Shown: positions 62,301-64,000 of the stretch, piece after piece
How positions within the stretch are numbered: position 1 is the stretch's first letter
How the letters are laid out: each line of letters opens with the position of its first letter
Assembly: GCF_003330765.1 (NCBI RefSeq)
Contig: NZ_CP024903.1
Location: forward strand, 1,116,001-1,180,000
Reading direction: 5' to 3'
From: Burkholderia pyrrocinia
Lineage (GTDB): Bacteria; Pseudomonadota; Gammaproteobacteria; Burkholderiales; Burkholderiaceae
Length of the DNA: 64,000 bases
The notes under the pieces: model-generated
What the model was told of the DNA's origin: nothing
Database searches by the model: none
Seen by the model: only the letters and a program-made list of their open reading frames with translations
Translations under genes and position numbers: made by a program

Positions 62301-64000
62301 TCGCAGGCCATGCGGCCCTTGTCGTCGGTCTTGCCCGAGCACAGCACGCCGAGGTCGCGCGTGTCGCTCTTGTTGTCGTACGCATAGAAGCCGCCGACCA
62401 TTCGCTTGCGCGACGACGTCGTGATGCGAGCGACGCCCTTGATCTCGATCGGCACCGACGCGCGCGGCTTGCCCTGCAGGTCGACCGCCAGCGCCTGCAC
62501 GGGCACGCGCTGGCCGACCGACACCCAGTGGCCGGCCTTGATGCCGGCCACCACCGCGGCCGGCCACAGGATCGTGTCGCCGCGGATCGTCTGCACTTCG
62601 CCGTTCGGGTCGGCGAACGTCGCTTCGAGCGCGATGCGCTTCGGCGCGTCGACGGCGGGCAGGCCCTTGAGCGTGACGGTGCCTGCGCCGTTGCGGTCGA
62701 GCGTCAGCGGCAGCTTGTCGGCGATCAGCTTCGTCGCGTCGGGATCGTTGTTCGAAGACGCTGCGTTGTCGCCGTCCTGCGAATCGTCGTCGGCGTTGCC
62801 GTCGCTTGTGTCGGGACGATACGGCGTGAAGCTGAAGTCCTCGAAGCGATCCGCGAACGGTGGCGATGCCCACTTCATCAGCGCCGATACCTGCACGGGC
62901 AGGTTCGATGCGCCGCCTCCCGACACGTAGTCGATCTGCACCGCGAGCGGCGCTTCCTTCACCGCGACGAGCGGGCTCTTCTGCGCGTCGCGCGCGCCGA
63001 TCGAGCCTTTCAGCACCGGCAGGCGGAACGCTTCGACGCGGAAGCTGCCGCTGTAATAGGTGGCGGTCGGCGCGTCTTCCGGGCCGCCTTCGAGCTCGAC
63101 GCTGTATTCGCCGAGCTTCGCGGCGGGCGGCAGCGTGAACTGCGTGTCCGCGCTGTGGTCGGCGGCCCACGTGAGCGGCAGCTTGTACGTCTGGCCGGTG
63201 CCGAGATGGCGGATCGTCACGCGCGTCGGGTATTGCGACGGGAACGCGAGGCTCTGCAGCGTCTCGCTACGGATGAAATGCTTCATCGACACGGTTTCGC
63301 CGGCGCGCAGCAGCGTGCGGTCGAACACCGTATGCGCACGCACGGTCGGTGCGCTGTCGGTGTCGGTCGGCACGTTGAAGCGCCACGATTCGATCCCGCG
63401 GTTCCAGCCCGAGCTGACGAACGCCATGTCGGGGCCCGTCTTCGGATCGTTGACGCGTGCCGACACGAAGTAGTCGTCGAAGCGCTCCGTCGAACTGCAT
63501 GCGCGCTTCGGCTCGAACGGCCCGTCGATCTTCAGCAGGCCTTGCGCATCGGTCTTGCCGGCCGCGATCTCGTCGCCGTTGCAGTCCGATACGCGGATCT
63601 GCGCGTTCGGCACGGGCTTGCCCTTGTCGAGCGTCGTGACCCACACGAGGTTGTTCTCGCGCCCCTGTTTCAGGTGCACGCCGAGGTTGGTGACGAGCAC
63701 GGTGGTGCGCACATACATGCTCGACGGCTTCGCGAGCAGCGAGCGGCCGAGCGCGGGCGATGCGAGTTCGAGCACGTAGAAGCCGGGCTTGTCGATCGGC
63801 ACGCCGACGGTCTCGAACGGGCGCAGCGTCTTCGGGTCGGCCTGCGGCAGCGTCAGCGCCTGCGCGCCGGGCTCGCCCTTGAGCAGCGACAGCGAGCGCA
63901 CGTCGATGCGGCGGTTCTTCGGCGCGGGCTGTTTTTCGCCGGCCTCGAGCGGCACGTAGACGGGGTGCTGGCCCTTGCGCGCCAGCAGGCCGGGAATCTG
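59309..64000 (-). CDS. alpha-2-macroglobulin family protein, 5' end outside window
   Basis: The last 1563 or so residues of a bacterial alpha-2-macroglobulin (YfhM type). The frame is open through base 64000, so the start and signal peptide lie beyond the edge. Recognisable parts, in order, are MG domains with THLRAG-like DRTLLRAGETVSMKHF, a bait-like variable acidic stretch (DGNADDDSQDGDNAAS), the MG7-MG10 region with FDTLLLWNPRVTLD, and an intact thioester motif CLEQ (codons 60761-60772) in YPYRCLEQQAS. These periplasmic proteins trap proteases that breach the outer membrane, while PBP1C repairs the wall. The adjacent pbpC fits this pairing. Confidence 0.92.
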   Translation of the reverse strand, partial: QIPGLLARKGQHPVYVPLEAGEKQPAPKNRRIDVRSLSLLKGEPGAQALTLPQADPKTLRPFETVGVPIDKPGFYVLELASPALGRSLLAKPSSMYVRTTVLVTNLGVHLKQGRENNLVWVTTLDKGKPVPNAQIRVSDCNGDEIAAGKTDAQGLLKIDGPFEPKRACSSTERFDDYFVSARVNDPKTGPDMAFVSSGWNRGIESWRFNVPTDTDSAPTVRAHTVFDRTLLRAGETVSMKHFIRSETLQSLAFPSQYPTRVTIRHLGTGQTYKLPLTWAADHSADTQFTLPPAAKLGEYSVELEGGPEDAPTATYYSGSFRVEAFRLPVLKGSIGARDAQKSPLVAVKEAPLAVQIDYVSGGGASNLPVQVSALMKWASPPFADRFEDFSFTPYRPDTSDGNADDDSQDGDNAASSNNDPDATKLIADKLPLTLDRNGAGTVTLKGLPAVDAPKRIALEATFADPNGEVQTIRGDTILWPAAVVAGIKAGHWVSVGQRVPVQALAVDLQGKPRASVPIEIKGVARITTSSRKRMVGGFYAYDNKSDTRDLGVLCSGKTDDKGRMACDATLEQAGNVQLIAVAKDGDGRTSNASTSVWVTREDQLWFGGDNTDRIDVIPEKTSYEPGETARFQVRMPFRYATALVAVERGGVMETHIVELNGKNPTVDLKVGESWGPNVYVSVLALRGRIREVPWYSFFTWGWKAPVEWARAFWREGRHYEAPTAFVDLSKPAFRYGLGEIKVGTGVHRLGVTVTTDATRYTVRSKAQAHVKVTLPNGQPAPAGTQIAVAAVDEALLELMPNNSWDLLDAMLRRRAYGVETATAQMEIVGRRHFGRKAVPAGGGGGSAPTRELFDTLLLWNPRVTLDANGSATVEVPLNDALTRFRIVAIAAVGPDRFGTGSTSIRSTQDLQLISGLPPLVREGDAFRAQVTLRNTTDRAMQVVVTPRVTGLDVAPQTVSLAANTATEVAWTITVPEQALDTAGALNWRIEAAEQGGKRASDALAVAQKVVPALPVTVQQATLAQVDGTLTVPVSAPAGAASNAHGAPRGGIAVSLQSKLADGLPGVRRWFERYPYRCLEQQASRAIGLRDPAQWQALVARMPVYLDSDGLASYFPPSSDDSHYGSPTLSSYLLVVSDEASRLDPRFALPEDLRTQLEAGLARFVDGRIERNAWAPRQDRDLRKLAAIEALSRYGAAQGRMLGSIEIAPNQWPTSAVIDYHAILTRVKDIPQRDEKRAQVEQILRARLTYAGTQLVFSTARDDDLWWLMTSNETNAARLALEFAGDPAWKDEMPRVTAGLLALQRQGAWQTTTSNALGLLAVERFSRTYESTPVSGATKVALGGDERSISWSLASAPADTPASATAATRAAAARSVMLPWPRASQAPATLSVTQDGTGRPWATVESLAAVPLRAPFAAGYRITKTVTPVSPAVKGVLTRGDVVRVHLDIDAQSDMTWVVVNDPIPSGATILGSGLGRDSEAATQGEKTPNGAWPAFIERDFDGYRAYYDYLPKGKFSVEYTVRLNNVGTFGLPPTRVEALYAPSVYGLWPNPPMTVKPADAGKS

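Noticed and set aside
1..64000. tRNA, rRNA, CRISPR arrays, complete insertion sequences
   Set aside because: No tRNA-like cloverleaf, regularly spaced repeat or complete transposase with terminal repeats was seen on either strand by reading.

Overview
The window looks like part of a replicon from a Burkholderia species, most likely in or near the Burkholderia cepacia complex. This is inferred from the very high GC, the GC-biased third codon positions, the density of LysR regulators and MFS/ABC transporters, an nlpD-like gene next to a PenA-like class A beta-lactamase fold, an orphan VgrG island, and an MprA-like subtilase. Species and replicon cannot be fixed from sequence reading alone. No rRNA, tRNA, CRISPR array, replication origin or intact insertion sequence was recognised.

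Layout. 0.3-5.5 kb: a SnoaL/NTF2-like protein with a LysR regulator, a 36-codon membrane peptide, an NlpD-type lipoprotein, a class A beta-lactamase homologue that has lost its catalytic residues, and another LysR regulator. 5.8-6.0 kb: a GlsB/YeaQ stress membrane protein with a strong hairpin terminator. 6.2-15.0 kb: a minus-strand locus in the order rpiR-ddpX-ddpA-ddpB-ddpC-ddpD-ddpF, matching E. coli ddpXABCDF for D-Ala-D-Ala dipeptide uptake and cleavage. A second, paralogous solute-binding protein lies upstream, with a hipA fragment in between. 15.1-17.8 kb: a small lipoprotein, a small exported protein and an EmrB-like drug exporter.

18.1-26.2 kb: a horizontally acquired type VI secretion VgrG island. 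It carries an evolved VgrG with an AT-rich C-terminal zincin-like domain (HECGH), an overlapping secreted immunity candidate, a PAAR protein and two membrane proteins. The island is bracketed by two copies of a lysR 3' end, with an IS3-type transposase remnant on the left and a gene cut off in its signal peptide on the right.

26-41.5 kb is ordinary metabolic and transport content: LysR/FUSC pump (frameshifted), bestrophin plus YdeP-type molybdopterin oxidoreductase, MocR regulator, YbdG-type mechanosensitive channel, SulP transporter, LysR/LysE pair, and a MarR-isochorismatase-MFS operon behind a perfect 28-bp palindrome. 41.5-45.5 kb: PBP7-type endopeptidase, a LysR regulator, a winged-helix protein and an outer-membrane-type protein. 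45.6-48.6 kb: the Mg2+ P-type ATPase mgtA, preceded by a proline-rich short ORF whose 3' end forms the 5' arm of a stem-loop. This is a candidate undescribed Mg2+-sensing leader. 49-57 kb: subtilase, glutamate/aspartate-type binding protein, Bcr-type exporter, GNAT remnant, lipoprotein, and a TPM/LemA pair. 57.1-64 kb: pbpC and an alpha-2-macroglobulin gene that runs off the right edge, the familiar yfhM-pbpC pairing.

The most notable observations are the VgrG metalloprotease/immunity module and its recombinational borders, the candidate mgtA leader peptide and hairpin, and the pseudoenzyme beta-lactamase beside nlpD.
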